A DNA stretch of 11,346 bases from Baffinella frigidus (Eukaryota > Cryptophyceae > Cryptomonadales > Baffinellaceae). The notes below the pieces were generated by a model. The model made no database searches and was not told the DNA's origin. It saw only the letters and a program-made list of their open reading frames with translations. How positions within the stretch are numbered: position 1 is the stretch's first letter; each line of letters opens with the position of its first letter. The stretch spans positions 6,235 through 17,580 of the forward strand of contig MU647409.1 in assembly GCA_026770585.1 (NCBI GenBank), read 5' to 3'. The translations under genes and the position numbers were made by a program. This document shows, in pieces, positions 10,554 through 11,346 of the stretch.

Positions 10554-10650
10554 AACACTTTCACCACAAGGTAAACCCTCGACCCTAATCCCCAAACCCT
10601 GAACCCTGAACCCCAAACCAGCCGCCGCATCCCTCAACCCTCAACCCTCA
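10463..10650 (-). repeat. Telomere-like repeats in reversed orientation
   Basis: CCCTAAAACC, CCCGAAACCC, CCCTGAACCC and CCCTCAACCC on the plus strand, the opposite of almost all blocks below 10450. Confidence 0.9.
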
Positions 10651-10985
10651 AAACTTCATCGCAAATACACATCTCGGTGGGTAGCGTCGCGCAACCCCAA
10701 ACCTCTAGACTCCGAACCTGGATAACAAATACCCCACACGATCCGGAATCAAGCACCTTAAACCCTGCCCTTAATACAAATCACAGGACCCTGCCCACTC
10801 CAGGCCCGTGGGTGGGGTATTCCATGCTCGTTCTTGGAGCCGTTTGCTCGTTCTTGGAGCCGTTTTTATGCTAAAAATGACTTGTGAGAAAATTTTCCCG
10901 TCAAAAACGACTTTTGAATACCCCCCCCTCCAGCCCTGTGTGGATACAAATCACGGGACCCTGCAAACGCGAGTTGGTCAAACGC
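10650..10985. other. 5' flank or upstream intron with short repeats
   Basis: No supported gene. Contains an exact 20-bp tandem duplication GCTCGTTCTTGGAGCCGTTT (10826-10845, 10846-10865) and a direct repeat ATACAAATCAC(A/G)GGACCCTGC near 10773 and 10944. The missing TERC 5' exons may lie here, but none could be identified. Confidence 0.6.
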
Positions 10986-10986
10986 G

Positions 10987-11134
10987 AATTTCATGTGGAA
11001 ACACTTGTAATCTATAAACTGAATTTCAATCAAAATTACTACACGTTTGCTTTAATATTACTATTAAAGATCGTTTTGTGTAGCACATTTCATTGAATCC
11101 AGTTTATAAATTATAAGTGTTTCCATATGAAATT
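10987..11134. mobile_element. Foldback element, AATTTCAT ends
   Basis: A 148-bp inverted repeat. The left arm AATTTCATGTGGAAACACTT then GTAATCTATAAACTG pairs with a right arm CAGTTTATAAATTATAAGTG then TTTCCATATGAAATT, with scattered mismatches. AT-rich, no ORF, no clear target duplication; MITE-like by form only. Confidence 0.75.
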
Positions 11135-11173
11135 GGTCTCTCTCTCGAAGGGTTGGTGGATACACGCCCTTCT

Positions 11174-11301
11174 CCCCACCCCTCCGAAGTGCAAAATTAT
11201 GACTGTTTGCCTTCATGCCCCATGGGGCGCATCTGTGCCAGGGGGCTGTCGATTCGGAGAATGTGAAACGTCGGAACGCTTCACTTCGGAAGTATGGTGG
11301 G
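11174..11301. repeat. Imperfect inverted repeat with GCCCCATGGGGC in loop
   Basis: CCCCACCCCTCCGAAGTG (11174-11191) pairs imperfectly with CACTTCGGAAGTATGGTGGG (11282-11301). The loop contains a perfect palindrome GCCCCATGGGGC. The window then ends in GGGATGGAGGGG tandem G-rich sequence. Confidence 0.6.
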
Positions 11302-11346
11302 CGGGATGGAGGGGCGGGATGGAGGGGAGGGGGAGAGGGGGTGGGG

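Noticed and set aside
1-11346. CRISPR array, prokaryotic operon or prophage
   Set aside because: Repeats lack regular unique spacers, the gene is interrupted by GT-AG introns, and there are no ribosome-binding sites or closely packed genes.

Overview
This is eukaryotic nuclear DNA. It holds one recognisable gene, on the minus strand: a spliced member of the TerC integral-membrane family, most like the plant/algal thylakoid protein TERC. Eleven consecutive exons (42 to 111 nt) run from 10345 down to a TAA stop at 2523-2525. All ten junctions are GT-AG and phase-compatible. They join into about 256 residues: the whole conserved TerC core, from the EFFTGY motif to the C-terminus. The exons for the expected N-terminal transit peptide and first membrane segment were not identified; they may lie in 10350-11346 or beyond the window. 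TTTAGGG-type repeats plus a chloroplast-type TerC suggest a photosynthetic eukaryote, perhaps a green alga of prasinophyte type. The taxon is an inference.

The introns (176 to about 1300 bp) are mostly degenerate telomere-like heptamers (TTTAGGG, TTTGGGG, TTTCGGG, TTCCGGG, TTGAGGG, TTCAGGG). The G-rich strand is nearly always the plus strand, so the transcript carries the C-rich CCCTAAA form. This polarity flips near 10450. The variant heptamer differs from intron to intron, as expected for local amplification rather than telomere addition.

The most notable feature is the set of broken copies of the gene's own exons inside the introns. Eight of the eleven exons have at least one. A copy upstream of its exon (in transcript direction) keeps the acceptor and the 5' part of the exon. 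A copy downstream keeps the 3' part and the donor, or for the last exon the stop codon. The simplest reading is intron growth by repeated partial tandem duplication across exon-intron junctions. One copy, at 2769-2855, could serve as an alternative last exon.

Layout: 1-2345 is intergenic, with a TTGAGGG array and a family of GC-rich foldback elements ending TA-CAGGGGTACC. 2372-2515 is the 3' flank, with a copied stop region and a GC minisatellite. 2523-10345 is the TERC gene; its introns also carry foldback (MITE-like) insertions at 4223-4372, 4475-4712 and 9800-9961. 10350-11346 is 5' flank or further intron, with reversed telomere-like repeats and another foldback at 10987-11134. No tRNA, rRNA, CRISPR array or other protein gene could be supported.
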